Positions 34,113 to 45,650 of a DNA stretch of 64,000 nt are shown in pieces. Numbering within the stretch: position 1 is the first letter of the stretch; the number at the start of each line of letters is the position of its first letter. A program made the position numbers and the translations under genes. The DNA is from Megalopta genalis (lineage: Eukaryota > Arthropoda > Insecta > Hymenoptera > Halictidae). The stretch spans positions 6,466,001 to 6,530,000 of the forward strand of contig NC_135029.1 of the NCBI RefSeq assembly GCF_051020955.1, written 5' to 3'. The notes beneath the pieces were generated by a model that saw only the letters and a program-made list of their open reading frames with translations, was not told where the DNA came from and ran no database searches.

Positions 34113-34535
34113 TTATTTATTGCACGGTGGACCCTTTTGTTTTATTACTTCATGTAATCGCTTCGGTATGTTACAGATGATTTTATTTAAATAATCCGGC
34201 GAAATCCGTTTTTATACCTCTAACAAACGTTGTTTTATCTCTGTTGTTCTCCTTGTAGGTGTTGTCTGAATTTTGCGGTCCAATTGATCCCATAATTTTT
34301 CAATCGGATTTAAATCAGGCGATTGAGGAGGAGGATGCAGTACTTTTGGACAATTGTATAATAAATATTCCTGTGCAATTCTGGCCTTGTGTTTAGGATT
34401 ATTGTTCTGATGAAACTTAAAACTGTACGTATACCCATATTTATAGCACTTGTAATTAAATTTTAAAAAAAGTCCAAATACTTCATTTTGTCCATAATAC
34501 CATCGATAAAAACTAGTTAACCTACACCTACAGAC
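34113..34535 (-). pseudogene. Tc1-like (DD34E) transposase, C-terminal part, broken
   Basis: This encodes the C-terminal part of a Tc1-type DDE transposase, the enzyme that cuts and joins transposon ends at TA targets. Reading on the minus strand, LVFIDGIMDKMKYLDFF is at about 34450-34510, FHQNNNPKHKA at about 34380-34412 and PPQSPDLNPIEKLWDQLD at about 34277-34330. Exactly 34 residues separate the first N of NNN from the E of NPIE, the DD34E spacing of the family. The catalytic aspartate normally found in the DNDPKH motif is replaced by N, and there is an in-frame TAA in the last third and a frameshift after KYLDFF. The frame ends at 34113. It is inactive. The family assignment is secure from the motifs; nothing can be said of the source species. 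Confidence 0.85.
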
Positions 34536-34543
34536 GAGACCCC

Positions 34544-34651
34544 ATATTTTCGGATGAAAGCAAATTTAATCTTTACGGATCCGACAGTCGAAAAATGGTG
34601 TGGCGTAAAGTAAATACAGAATTTAAACATCTCAAACTCATTAAAACTAAT
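34544..34651 (+). pseudogene. Tc1-like transposase, first catalytic block, opposite strand
   Basis: The plus strand reads SDESKFNLYGSD then RKMVWRK and NTEFKHLKLIKTN before a stop at 34652-34654. SDESKF is the motif around the first catalytic aspartate of Tc1 transposases, and VWRKPNTE-like sequence normally follows it. In an intact gene this block lies upstream of, and on the same strand as, the LVFIDG...NPIE part. Here it is inverted relative to 34113-34535, with the junction at about 34535-34544. Confidence 0.8.
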
Positions 34652-34654
34652 TGA

Positions 34655-36832
34655 TAATTTCCGTATCTTGTGTTGGCGATATTTATTTTGTATGAAAATA
34701 CTCGGTCCAATAATGTCACATTAAAGTTACAAGAGATGTACACGAATGCTTTTTCGGTCTTATCAATTTAGAAATGAATATTTTCGGCAAACGGCTATAT
34801 ACGGAGATCTCCGGCTCGAATGAAAATATCAGCGTATTAAGCACAAACTGTTTCTTTCAACGTTTATATCTGGCTCGTTCCCGAGAATCACCCAGAAATG
34901 TTTCCTTAATTGCGCTGCTAAACGCGCTGACCATTCCGTCAATTAAATTAATTACAGGCCGACGTCCATGAAAGTTTCTCGATTGCGAGAAAATTCACAG
35001 AGCGTTTTAACCCCCGACCCCCTGGCCACCGTTCCATCGAGTTCGTCCTTTTCTAGTCATACCATCGACTTCCTTCCTGCACTTTAGGGTTCCTGCGCCT
35101 TATGAATGCAGCTTTCGCGTACCCTCGTAGAAAAAGTACTTAAAACTTTTACAGTTCAGCATCCCCTTTCTGAGGCAGTAATTGGAAAGCCTAGCGGAAT
35201 AACCGGTCATGTTAAAAAATTCATTCCGTTTTTCTTTCCTTATTATTTTTGGGTCGACCGGCAAACGTTACGCAAGACCCGTGGTTCGCCTAAATCGACA
35301 AATTAATGTTTCGAAATCACGGCAGCCATCTTGGTCACGTAAGTCGCGGTTTTAATTACTAAAAAAAACTTGGCGAACATAGCGAAATATTTTTACTTGT
35401 TTCTCTGTACCTTTGAAAAGGTACTCCAGAAATTAATATCGCACCCTGTACTTGAATTCAACAGTCGTTTAATTTTGCAAAAATTAGTAGATCAAATTAT
35501 CCAGATCAAAAAGTTATTGCGTTTTGAAAGGTGAGTGAAGACTTTTGCGACCCACTGTATGTCGATTACAATTAGTTGTACATAAAAACTTATGTTCTAG
35601 ATCATAATAAAAATTTGTATAACTATAAAAGAATACTATAACGAGTAATATAGATTCATAGATTTAAAGAAGAAAGAAAAATTTAGAAATATATTAAAAA
35701 ATTTCTTTGTAACAGTGTTAATAACTTATAATACCAACGAATCGATGAAAAGCAATTAGCCGTGCTAAAACGATTAAAATCGAGCTCTCAGAATCTGGGG
35801 ATCCATTTCCATTTTCGTGTCCTCGGATCAATAATGCGGAAGTTGGATTATCGGATTTATAATATAAAGCGTAAAAATGGAAATACTTTGCAGACCCATA
35901 ACCGACTACCATTTTCGTACTGTAAAACATTAATACATTGAAATATCGAAGGCAATCTGATAAGTGACGTTAACAGTACACGGCAGAACGGTGAATTAAA
36001 TTCGTAGCTATCACTGTCACGAATTTAACTAATTACAGATATAATTTTACGTATGAGTCGCTTTTGCGTCGCTCTTCAATCGCTTTTACATTTACGTATT
36101 TAAACGCGGAACGTTTATTTTCGAAGTTTTCTCTTATGTAGGCGAATCGGAAAACTAAAACCATGATTGAATATCTACTGTTTACACATGATTACAAACT
36201 GAATAATATTTAATTATTAATTCATTATGTGCGACAGATGTATTAATGCATTTTTTAATTTTGTTGTATGGACGGTTCAGAAGTCAATCAGTGTAATCAG
36301 CGCAGTGCAAACACATCTTTATCGTAGGATCTTTATCTAGGTCGATAAATCAATATAATCGATTTCTTCGTACATAACCAACAGCAGATAGCAGCATTTA
36401 CATTGATCATGGAACGAGTTTTTTCGATTTTCTTCTGGATAAGTTCATTTGTATATCATAATAAAAATTGTGCTCTGCATTATTAGTGGCATTGTTATTT
36501 TTTTACAATTAATTTGCAAACTCCTTATTTATCTCAATTTTAAGGTGAACAAAAATTTGATTAACACTGATTAACTTTTCAGCTGTACGTATATTTGACA
36601 AAATCCTCCTTTGAAATTCTAGAAATCTTTGTTACATACTTATTATCAAAATCTTATTTATAATTTTGAGAATATTAAATATGTTTTGAAAGCTGGATTT
36701 GTTCGAACTTCATTCATAGATATTCACTGATATGACACCTCTATAAGCGTGTAAGTAGAGCTCGATCTGTGATTCACACAAAATATGTTAAGAACAAGCA
36801 GCATGCAATAATACGGATAAGATTTGATATGT
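34655..36832. other. Gene-free stretch containing a Tc1-type right end
   Basis: A Tc1-type terminus is listed at 35420-35559. ORFs of 70 codons or fewer (34774-34971, 35106-35306, 35718-35930) are unrecognised. The part at 34900-35110 has balanced composition. Confidence 0.3.
35420..35559 (-). mobile_element. Tc1-like terminus (orphan right end)
   Basis: Read on the minus strand, TA (35558-35559) is followed by CAGTGGGTCGCAAAAGTCTT and a TTTCAAAACGCAATAAC motif, the usual look of a Tc1/mariner inverted repeat. It does not match the terminus at 33972 beyond CAGTG, so it belongs to a different subfamily. The inner boundary is undefined. Confidence 0.5.
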
Positions 36833-36870
36833 ACAGTACTTTGCCAAAAGTCTGAAAACTTGGTTTTTAT
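36832..36870 (+). mobile_element. Tc1-like terminus (orphan left end)
   Basis: TA (36832-36833) is followed by CAGTACTTTGCCAAAAGTCT and GAAAACTTGG, resembling Tc1-type inverted repeats. No right partner or transposase sequence was found nearby. Confidence 0.4.
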
Positions 36871-37082
36871 TATCAACTATACAGCGTTCACTGAAAGCTA
36901 CTAAAAAATAACGACAACTCTATGAAAAAGAAAATAAGCTGACGTATTTAATGCTAAGTCATATAAAAGTAATACCCGAATTCACTTTTGATCCATTTGA
37001 TCCATATTATTGCATAATGCTTGTTATTAGCACATCTTGTGTGGATCTCTGATCGAGCTTTATTCACGCGCTCGGTTATATC
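36871..37082. other. Short spacer
   Basis: Nothing recognised. Confidence 0.35.
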
Positions 37083-37280
37083 TAGACTGCAAATCTTTAC
37101 GCAAAATAAAAATTGTCTACAATCATTGTAAGAAACAGGAGTCGAATAAAATTATATTTCTTCTTCCAAGAGTTCTAATACAGTAACAATAATGTAACAA
37201 CATTCTGAAATTCTTCCAAAGTTTTCACAGTTTTGCATTTTATCTGTCCACTCACATAAATGCATGAAATCCGCAATCTA
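37083..37280 (+). mobile_element. MITE-1 copy
   Basis: TAGACTGCAAATCTTTACGC opens and CATGAAATCCGCAATC plus TA closes at 37280, 194 bp inside the TA pair. Subterminal blocks AAAATAAAAATTGTCTAC and CCAAAGTTTTCACAGTTTTG are clear. Confidence 0.75.
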
Positions 37281-37929
37281 GTTAGAACAGCTACGATCTT
37301 TGGCTACCACGCCAGCTGTTATTTCGTTTCCCCTAAATCCCGCTAAAAAAATATTTGCAAGAAGATTTCGAATCGCGCAGTTCCGCAGGTTCTATTGCAG
37401 TGCACATTTGCGTCATAGTTGAATTTCGATGCGAACCGATCAATTCGTGAATCGTGCCGAGGGATACTGAGCGGCATCCATAAATAAGCATACGACACCG
37501 GCTCTTTCTTGCGTGCGCATGATACAAGATGCGGGCTTTTACGACAGCCGCGTTGAAATACGATGAAGAGGAAGACAAAGAGCTGGAGGATCGAGGAAGC
37601 GGAGGCGGTAACATTTCACCCAGCGATGCGAGACCGTAGCATCGCGAAAGAACGGCGAGCAACAAATTTTCTACGTCTTTCTTCGTTTTTCCGCTCTACT
37701 TCGTCATCGATAAATATCGCGCACGATGACGCTTTCCTTTCGCACGGGAACAGTAAACAGAGACCAAAGATCGAGCGTGTTCGGATCAACGTTTTCCCCA
37801 AGTAACTCAAAGAAAATACGGCCGAATAAAATGGAATCCCCTTATACCATGAGATCGGCAACCGAAATTTTCATTCGGCCATTTCGCCCACGATGCGACG
37901 CAACTCTTGGAAACGGGCGCGAGCACTCG
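37281..37929. other. Mixed-composition stretch
   Basis: CG-richer sequence with overlapping ORFs on both strands (110 codons minus at 37333-37665; 80-86 codons plus at 37563-37986) and no recognisable domain. No gene called. Confidence 0.25.
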
Positions 37930-38284
37930 CTACCGAAAGCCAGTTTGCCAGTTTGGCTTTCGAAAAACGCACACATGGTTTCCTAGCTTAGCTTCGCCGT
38001 TCGTGCTGAAACGCTTTCCAGCCGTATCTTTTCCCATTTGGTGGGAGTACAGCGTGCCGTGCGCAATGCCTACTTCCAGTGCAATTTCGTCCAATTTTAT
38101 CCGTCGATTTGACTGAATTAGGGCATCGGCCTCCTCAACGTTCTCAGGAGCCGACGGTCTTCCTTCGCGATGCTCATCGGTAACTTCCTCGGTCCCGGTT
38201 TCAAATGATTTCCACCACTTAATCACGGAATAACCACTCGTCGAGCTTTTTTTCTGACCGGCCGACGCTAATTCTTAATGAATC
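37930..38284 (-). pseudogene. Mariner-type transposase N-terminal HTH fragment
   Basis: The minus-strand frame reads VIKWWKSFETGTEEVTDE, then EGRPSAPENVEEADALIQS, then LDEIALEVGIAHGTLYS. This follows the paired helix-turn-helix DNA-binding region of mariner/SETMAR-like transposases. The W...F...G region is followed by the GRPS linker, ENVEKVRxLIxxDRR-like and REIAEELGISxGTVxSI-like helices. After TLYS the similarity ends, the expected LGxRKVCARWVP-like stretch is absent, and the frame runs on to 37930 without catalytic motifs. Upstream to about 38284 the frame is still open but lacks a clear start. It is a truncated relic of the DNA-binding part only. Confidence 0.65.
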
Positions 38285-40892
38285 GCACTCCGATTTTCAG
38301 TTATTTTACCAGCAAGAATTGAATTATGAGGCTCGATCTCACGGTTTTTATTCCATGCTCCACATTTAACATTTTCTGATTTATTATTTGTATTTGCGAT
38401 TTAATGTTGTACATTTCGCGAGTTTGTAGAGTACAATTTACTTGTTTGTTCGTAAGGTTATCTACATGTGTGAAAAATTATTGGTAATATTCCTTAGGCA
38501 GTACAATATTTTGTTTTCCTTCGTTGAAACTTAGTTCGATTTTTCTTCATTTTTATTCTGTGTTCTGCATTTTATATTTTACGATGTACAATACTTATTT
38601 ATGGGTTTATACATTTTATGATATATGTACTATTCATAAGGATATTGTATATGTACGTGACGATTTATTTCTAATACTATTTATGGGATACGATAATTAT
38701 TTTTATTAACTTAAACTTACCTAAAGTTTTTTCTTTTTTATTCTATGTTTCACATAATGCATTTTGCGATTATACTATTTACTTGTTTATTCATACTCTT
38801 TATCAGATACGATGTTTTTTCTCTTTTATTTAAACTTACCCAAACTTCCGAATAATGTTCACACACGTGTGCATAGTTTGTTTAGTTTTCGATTTAATTG
38901 AAAGCTTGGGTAGCATTTTTAAATTACGTGATCGGTAAATTACAATTCGGCCGATTTGTAAGCTCATACTTCAAATAAATGTACAAAGTTATCTAAGTTA
39001 TCTAAGATCTGCGGACGGCATAGTGTTAATTCATACTCCAACGATTCTTAATTCTATTCGAATGATTATCCTTAGGGATGCTCTGATAGTAGCAGGTCAT
39101 TGTAGCGAAAACAAAATATAATATACCAATATTTTTACGGTTTGTTGAATGAAATCATTTTCTATAATTAATTCCAGGTATAAATGTTTATATTTCTAAA
39201 TTTCTAATTGGTATATTTAGTTCGGTAATATAATATTGCAGTTTACAAGTCCGCACTCTCCTAATAAAATGAAAACTAGTATCGATTGAGATTTCTGTAT
39301 GTTTGACTAATTTCCGTATAGAAAATTGCTGAACTCATCACACCACCAGTTTCGAAACATTCTATACACATTATGTTGCAAATTGAACCGAAGTGATCAA
39401 CAGCCTGGGAAGTTTCGTTGTGCAAAGTTAAAGTTTGGAAGACGCGGAGATGGACAGGATCCTAGGGAAGGCAGCGAGACGGTGGAACATTTCGGAATTC
39501 TTGGCATGAAGTTAGGCAACAGAACAGATCGACAGGATACCGAGACGAACTGATGGAGAAATGTAATACCATTTAAAACACTTCTTCGCTAACAGGACAC
39601 CGCACCGAGCAATTCGAGATCTCGGGGAAGCCGTAAACGGCTGTTTCTAGAAACGATGTATCCGAAGGAAGGTTAAAGATAATTTCGTCTTTATCGTGGC
39701 ATCGATTGCAAATAGTGGACATTTGACTGCAGCAGAATAATTGAAGTTCCGTTCCAGACGTTCGTTTAGAAGACAAGCGGGAAACAATTAACGATAGAAG
39801 TTTACCCTGGATTTATTAAGCAGGAAACAGTAAACGAAAATTAAACTCAAAGCCTTATTAGCTATCATAAAATGCACATTTTATTGAAGTGCATGACGAA
39901 ACGAAATATTTAACTAATCGCTGAATTCTGCGGTGTCCCGTTTCTTATCATATAATTGAATTATAAGCGAACCGAAATGTAGAGAGGTCCTTTTTAAAAT
40001 GCACTTTTATCAATTATTTCTCAAAGTCAACGTAAATTCGATCGTAAATATAATATAAAATATCTGGCGAGATTGACTTGTCGAAGATGTCAAAATTTCT
40101 GCTTCTTCAATCTTCCACTAATTTATTCGTAAGCGTTATTGCGAGTCTTTCGAAGTCTCTGATACGGGTAATTCGTTCGCGAACTAATTAGCCGAGAAGC
40201 AATATAAGTAAATTAATAAAATTCTTTGGTACAATTCTTTGTTGCCTGGAGTCCGTTAAATCACAATTTGTCTCGAGAAGCGAACAAGATACAAAGTGCA
40301 GCGCACTGCCTACGTGAAAGACGTTAAGAAGGAATTTACAGTTAGTTCGAGCTCTTTAAGCTCTCCAAAGTCAAGTTTCGCGAAGCGCTTTGCTGAAAAG
40401 CTGACGCTGCATCCCATTTTCCACGTTCTAGGGGGGGAGCAGTCTTTATTTTCGGCGAAGCTGCACGAAGCCTGTAAATAGTAAAGAAAAACAAACTCTT
40501 TGCGAACAGCAGTATTAATTTCATTACTCTACAACTCCAATAAGCTTCAAATGGAAGTTAATGAAACGGAACTACCGATTCGTCAAACACCTTTTGGTAA
40601 CAAAGCTTCCATCGTACTCTGTTGGAGAGAAACGGAAACTACTTGAAAACAAGTTATCAAAGTTTTCTGTGTTAACCTCATCAATTAACTGTACAATGAA
40701 TTTCAGCAGGCAATATACAATTTCAGTGTAAACGCAATGCAATTTCTTCAATTAAATATCAATTGCACGATTCATAAACTGCCAACTGTTTTCGAAAGCA
40801 TTTACATAATTCTACAAATTGCAGTTCCATTTCTACTTTTATAAAATGATCTCAGAAACATCAGAAACGCATGATATGCAATAGGTAAAATA
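38285..40892. other. Gene-free stretch
   Basis: It is AT-rich to about 39300, including two related blocks at about 38540-38640 and 38720-38830 (TTTATTCTrTGTT...CACAT/GCATTTT). It is more balanced at 39380-39780. A GGACGGCATAGTG next to TTAA near 39013-39029 looks like a further TTAA-element end. No gene supported. Confidence 0.3.
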
Positions 40893-41145
40893 TTTCAATG
40901 TTCTAGAAAATTACGTGGAAATATATTTCGATTATTCATTTTGCACACAAGAACGCAATTAATTAGTTTTTGACAGACATCATGATATTTCGACGTTCCA
41001 GAAAAGTTATGTGAAAATATATTATCGTCTTTTGTAATTGATATTTAATCGGAGCAGACCTTGCATATAAAAGCACGATTAATTAGTTTTTACCGCGCGC
41101 TGTACAGCAGGAAGAAAATATCGATGTTCTCAAAAAGCGATAAAA
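40893..41145. repeat. Diverged tandem repeat, about 2.5 units
   Basis: The blocks ATATTTCrAyGTTCyAGAAAA and ATTAATTAGTTTTT alternate. The first occurs at about 40894, 40987 and 41115; the second at about 40957 and 41074. Unit length is about 95-125 bp. No coding capacity. Confidence 0.6.
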
Positions 41146-41894
41146 AAAAGTTTCTATCGTTGTTATCGGTGCTTAATTGGAGAAAGTGTTGCATAGCATT
41201 CGCCCCGGCCTTGACATTTTTTTTCGCCCGTCCGAATCGTCGCCACACACTCATTTCCACATCACGCTAATTTAATCTGATTTCACGCGTCAGGTGTAAA
41301 AACTGCTGGCCGCAGAAGTGACAATTACGTTCGTGCCACCTACCCGCTGTCATATACGTGCTCCGAAAAACCTGAGGAAAAATCGAACACGAGTAATTCA
41401 CGTAGCGGTATTACACGTCGCTCCATTTCGCCCGTATCGTTCGAATGACAAATTGAAAAAAAGTCGGAGCACGGCGTCCTATATCACCATTAATTATCAC
41501 CGGCTGATAGTCGTGCGAGCACGGAGGGACAATGGGAATAATGACGAAACAATGAACGATCACCTTTTTCTAATTAAACTCCGGTCTTGATGTTCACTTG
41601 CAGTCAGCGCCGCGATTATTACGTTCTCGGATACGATAGCGCCTAATACGTCAAAGAACAGGAAGATGGATGGCCAGATCTATTTGCTGAAAAACTACTA
41701 CACTCCTCTCCGACTCATGTCATATCAATTTAACAATTTTGGAGATTTCTTAATGTACTTATTTGTTTGTAAAACGACTTCATAATACGGGTTTTCATTT
41801 TACACGCGTTGTTTATGGTATTTACACATCTTTAAACTGCTGAAACACCTACATTTTGACAAATATTAATGACGCTGTTACCTTATGTTATCAT
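41146..41894. other. Gene-free, mixed-composition stretch
   Basis: ORFs of 90 codons or fewer without domains. The sequence is CG-richer at 41200-41640. Nothing called. Confidence 0.3.
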
Positions 41895-42070
41895 TAGACT
41901 GCGAATCTTTATGCAAGTCGTCATTTTTATAGGTCATTTCACCCGTCGGATATTTAAATATTTAAAAACCAAATTTCTTCTAATTGTTAAGAAAAGGATT
42001 ATCACGATAGTTCCACATTCTTTCGCCTTTTTTTCTGGTCAGAAAGAGATTTCAACATTAGAAAGGGATT
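41895..42070 (+). mobile_element. MITE-1 copy, right end lost
   Basis: TAGACTGCGAATCTTTATGC opens at 41895. The interior AAATTTCTTCTAATTGTTAAG fits the family, but no CCGCAGTC end follows. Confidence 0.5.
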
Positions 42071-43313
42071 TAAATAGTTTGTAATCTGTGTTCATAATAA
42101 TTTCAATTATGTTAGGAATTTTTTTCTTAATATCACTGTGAATTAAAAAGGATATCTTTCAATTTTTATTTAATATCAGCGTTACTTTGCTAATCTGTGC
42201 TATTACAAATGAAACAGTGTCCATATTTATATAAACATATGCGATAAGAACAAAAGAATTTTCATTTTATTTTGTGACAGATATTCTCTCGCGTGGAGTT
42301 CCGTTAATATAAATTGCCTGCACACGCGCGTCTCCTCGAAAAGAGATCGCAAGGCAAGGGTTTTAAACAAGTTGTTCTGATTCCGCGTCCCGCGGACGCA
42401 GGTATGTCAGTCACGCGTGAAAAAATTCCTTGCACCCTTCTTCCAGAAATTCGTCCGCTACTTTCCTGACAACCGAGCTGCCTCTTATTTTCCGAAAAAA
42501 TTTTGATGAACGTGACGCACATACCCCAACGAAGTTCTGAATTCGAATGACAGCGAAGTGAGTTTCCGAGGGCGTAAAAGTCGGGGAATTTCGTTAGACT
42601 AGCAGTCGGGAATTCAAACGAGTCGATTACTGACGGAACGTCACCGTTCCCCGTGCGCCGGTGTGTGTTCGTGTGCAGAAATCCACGCGACAGCGCATCG
42701 CGACGCGACGCGACGGTACGGGGGGATGGACAACTATTTTGCTCGCCGGTGTACAATGCCCACAGGGGTGTAAGAGGAATGGACGTAGAAACGCGGACGA
42801 GCGGAAGAAAGAGGAGAAAATAAACGAAGGACACGAATGTTGTCAGACTGATAAGGAAGATCGATGCGGCACGCGTAGGTGAAGCGAGCTCCGTTTTTCG
42901 GATGGAGAACGTCCGTTATAAAGGAATGCGAGGAAAATAGAGGTATAGGAATTGGAGTAGAACAAGGCACGGAGTGAAGACGGCCAGCGTGCGATCACGA
43001 CTACCATCGGGGCTGTTTTAATTTCGGAGCGGCGATCGACTCTGCTTTACGAACCGGCTTGATAAACGATGATGCATTGAAGCGCAGAAATTCCGAACTT
43101 CGTGAACTCGCATTAACAATGCCCTAATGGAATGAAGAAGCTCCGCGGACCGGCATAGAAGTCTCCGCTCACATACTTTCCTGCACCATTCAATCCTGCT
43201 CATACCATCCGCACCTACGTACATTTAATAAATTAAAAAACGCGATTCGAGTCGGAAAGTTCTGTACGGGTTTTTGTTGCTAACTAAAATTGATGAAAAT
43301 TCAATACCTCGTG
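42071..43313. other. CG-rich island, possible non-coding or untranslated region
   Basis: From about 42330 to 43240 the sequence is markedly less AT-rich, with dense CG, GT-rich (GTGTGTGTTCGTGTG) and GCGACGC repeats. The 176-codon minus ORF (42304-42834) has a hydrophobic N-terminus but overlaps plus and minus ORFs in the same CG-rich DNA. It has no domain I can name. A promoter/5' UTR or regulatory island is possible; there is no direct proof. Confidence 0.3.
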
Positions 43314-43400
43314 TTAACCCCCTACGATGCCATTTTCTTCACCGTTAGAATGATCGGAAGTTTTCATTTCTTCTAAGAAATAATTTGACGATGTTCGTTC
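43314..43400 (+). mobile_element. TTAA-type element left end (family D-like)
   Basis: TTAA (43314-43317) then CCCCCTACGATG, CCATTTTCTTCACCGTTAG and CATTTCTTCTAAGAAAT. The same order recurs at 55437 (CCATTTTCTTCAG-TTACAATGAT, CATTTCTTGGAAGAAA). A right end was not defined. The inverted block ...GTTATCAAAATCTACC near 43435 recalls the family D interior. Confidence 0.45.
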
Positions 43401-43619
43401 TCTCTTTGACGATTTTACTGGTAGATTTTGATAACGGCGAAATGAAATTTGATTTCGATTTAGAAGAAATGAATAACATTTCGATTTAATAGATTACGTA
43501 CGAAGTCTCGGTCACGAGGCTGACTCGATATTATAGTGCAAGGAGTTGATATACCACTAAGAAATATTATGTCTCAAAATAATTTTGATATTGCCAAATT
43601 CGTTTGTATCGAAGAAACT
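43401..43619. other. Spacer, possibly decayed repeat
   Basis: Weak resemblance to the interiors of families D and C, with no boundary. Confidence 0.25.
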
Positions 43620-43742
43620 GTTACATGAGTCGCAGAACCAATTTCATATGCATAAAATACAATAAATCATATTAATTGGAAAACTATTTTGGATTTGAAG
43701 TTAAAATAGCTTCAAAGGATTGCAAAGGGTGCAAAGGGTTAG
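43620..43742 (+). mobile_element. piggyBac-like MITE, family C, right half
   Basis: It shares TTTCATATGCATAAAATrCA and GTTAAAATAGCTTC with 27390-27475, and ends GTGCAAAGGG followed by TTAG (a mutated TTAA). The terminal GCAAAGGG is duplicated. Just inside the end, TTGAAG (43695-43700) can pair with CTTCAA (43710-43715), a subterminal hairpin on this side. The left half is too decayed to place. Confidence 0.65.
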
Positions 43743-43779
43743 TAGTTCACGGAATTAAATTGTATCATGATTTGTTTGT

Positions 43780-44012
43780 TGTAAGCTGGGAATTTCTATG
43801 TAGAATAGACATATCTCTGCCAATAGCGACTTTATTTATTTATTTATATTTATATTATTATTTATATATATATACTTATTTTTATTTTTTATTTTTACTT
43901 TCGATAACTATAACTATTTAAAAATCGCAAGATTCTACCATTACGCTTTTCTAATATTTTAACTGCTTACACCTATAGATTTCATCCATACACGCACAAA
44001 ATTCGCAGTGCG
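43780..44012 (+). mobile_element. MITE-1 copy, decayed left end
   Basis: The right end reads CACGCACAAAATTCGCAGTG near 43991-44010. The left end, near GGGAATTTCTATGTAGAAT at about 43788, is only weakly similar. An (ATTT)n/TATA simple sequence lies inside at 43830-43900. Confidence 0.4.
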
Positions 44013-45650
44013 ATAATCATGATTTATGAATCTTTGAACGAGAATACCGCGCTGAAATTTTCTGCATTTTGGAGATTTTGGAACAATACATTTGTGATAT
44101 TTCATTAATTCATAAGAACGGTTTTTAAAAATGTAATTTAAAATACGTGGTTTGTGTCGCCGAAATTTAAATTTCAAGCACGGGCTCGGTCAGATATTAT
44201 TTAAATATGCTTTTTCGACTTTCATCAGGCTTGTAACGGGTTTAATATCATCATTGGCCTAACGAGATCTATTGTATAATTTTGCGACAAATAATGTCAA
44301 TTAAAAATTCTGTAGACTTTGAATAAATACGAGATCAGTATTATATATAATCCATTACAACTTCGGCTATATGTATTCTGTTCTGTACTTTGAAATATAT
44401 TATTAAAGCATAAAATATATGGTTTGGTAATAAATCTTTTGTGCACATCGCGTTATCCTCTTGTAGTATCGTAAATATCACTGTTTCGCATAAACGATAT
44501 ATATGAGTTATCCAAATTACGAATAAAACAATTTAATTGGTGCGGCATGACACCACAATGTTATTTATTTTATTTTTATGTATATCTCATAGCATTTTCT
44601 GAGATTTTTGTTTCACTTGATTTAAAGAAGCTTGCCCAGCATTACTATCAGCATCTGGGAACGATTATATAAAGTTCCTTAATATTCTTCCTAAGCATAT
44701 TAATTTAGATTGTACGAGAGATACTTCCAATCTTTTTATCCTCGGTATTAGTGTGTTAAGATACATTATTAAGATATTGGAATTTTTTATCAGAGATTTA
44801 AGGCTTTCCCGGTCCGGTAGCCTACGGCTGCCTCGAATGGAGCTTTCGCATTTAAGCCGTGTTCTTTCGGAAGAAATATCTTAACGTTCCGTGAGCATTA
44901 GAGGTAGCTTCCCCAAAAGTCAAATGACGCACTGATAATGGTCTGCGCTTGCTAAAGTGAAACTTGTTCGTGTTGTGGACCGTTGCTTGCTAATTTCACG
45001 ATTCAACGGTTCAATTGTTCAGACAGTAGCTCTCTTGCAGCAAAAGTATACTTTATTGCTTCTAACATCTCGCTTTACTTCTGGCGAAAGTATTCTTTGT
45101 TTCAGCAATGACAGAACGCCTCGATGAAAAGAACGATTTTATATCATGTGGTAATCTATTTACAATTACTTATTTACACATGCATCCTACATTAGATTAT
45201 TCTACATTTTTTCTGATATGGTACAATTTTATAATAAAAACATTGGAGAGAGAATGACTTCCTTAAGAAGGACAAAGGGCTTCTAACGACAAGTCGAAGA
45301 TAACTTTCAACCTTGTAGGATGGGTTATCCCATATAGGATGAGTTATCACATATTGACATCTAGATTTACGTTATTATTATTACGCCTAGCGAAAAATTT
45401 GTCAAATGAAATTAAATGATTTCGAGAGGGACACGTTCTGATGATACTAGTTTTCATGTAAGTGAACATGTAAAGGACAAACGAACGTCGTTGATACTAG
45501 ATTTATGGAACCCGTCAAAATTACGGGTTTCATCACTAATTTCTTAATTTATGATTATTCATATCGTAAAGATATATTTACGAGTTATTTATTCAATTTA
45601 TATATTACTTACGGCAAATGTTTTTGGTGCTCCGTAAATCTAGCGTTAAC
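44013..45650. other. Gene-free stretch
   Basis: No ORF of note, no repeat boundary. CG-richer patches occur at 44800-44960. Nothing called. Confidence 0.35.

Larger units (their letters stand above)
33970..34654. mobile_element. Tc1-like element relic, internally rearranged
   Basis: A TA (33970-33971) followed by CAGTGACGCGCATTAATATT is a typical Tc1-type terminus. Minus-strand transposase sequence follows at 34113-34535, while the upstream catalytic block lies on the plus strand at 34544-34651. The arrangement cannot come from one intact element: an internal inversion, or two copies joined head to head, is needed. No matching right terminus was found close by. Confidence 0.75.

Noticed and set aside
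33972..35557. A single Tc1 element spanning both Tc1-type termini
   Set aside because: The two termini agree only in CAGTG and then differ, so they belong to different subfamilies.
42304..42834. 176-codon minus-strand ORF with signal-peptide-like start
   Set aside because: It lies in a CG-rich island where several frames on both strands are open. The mature part has no protein-like pattern.
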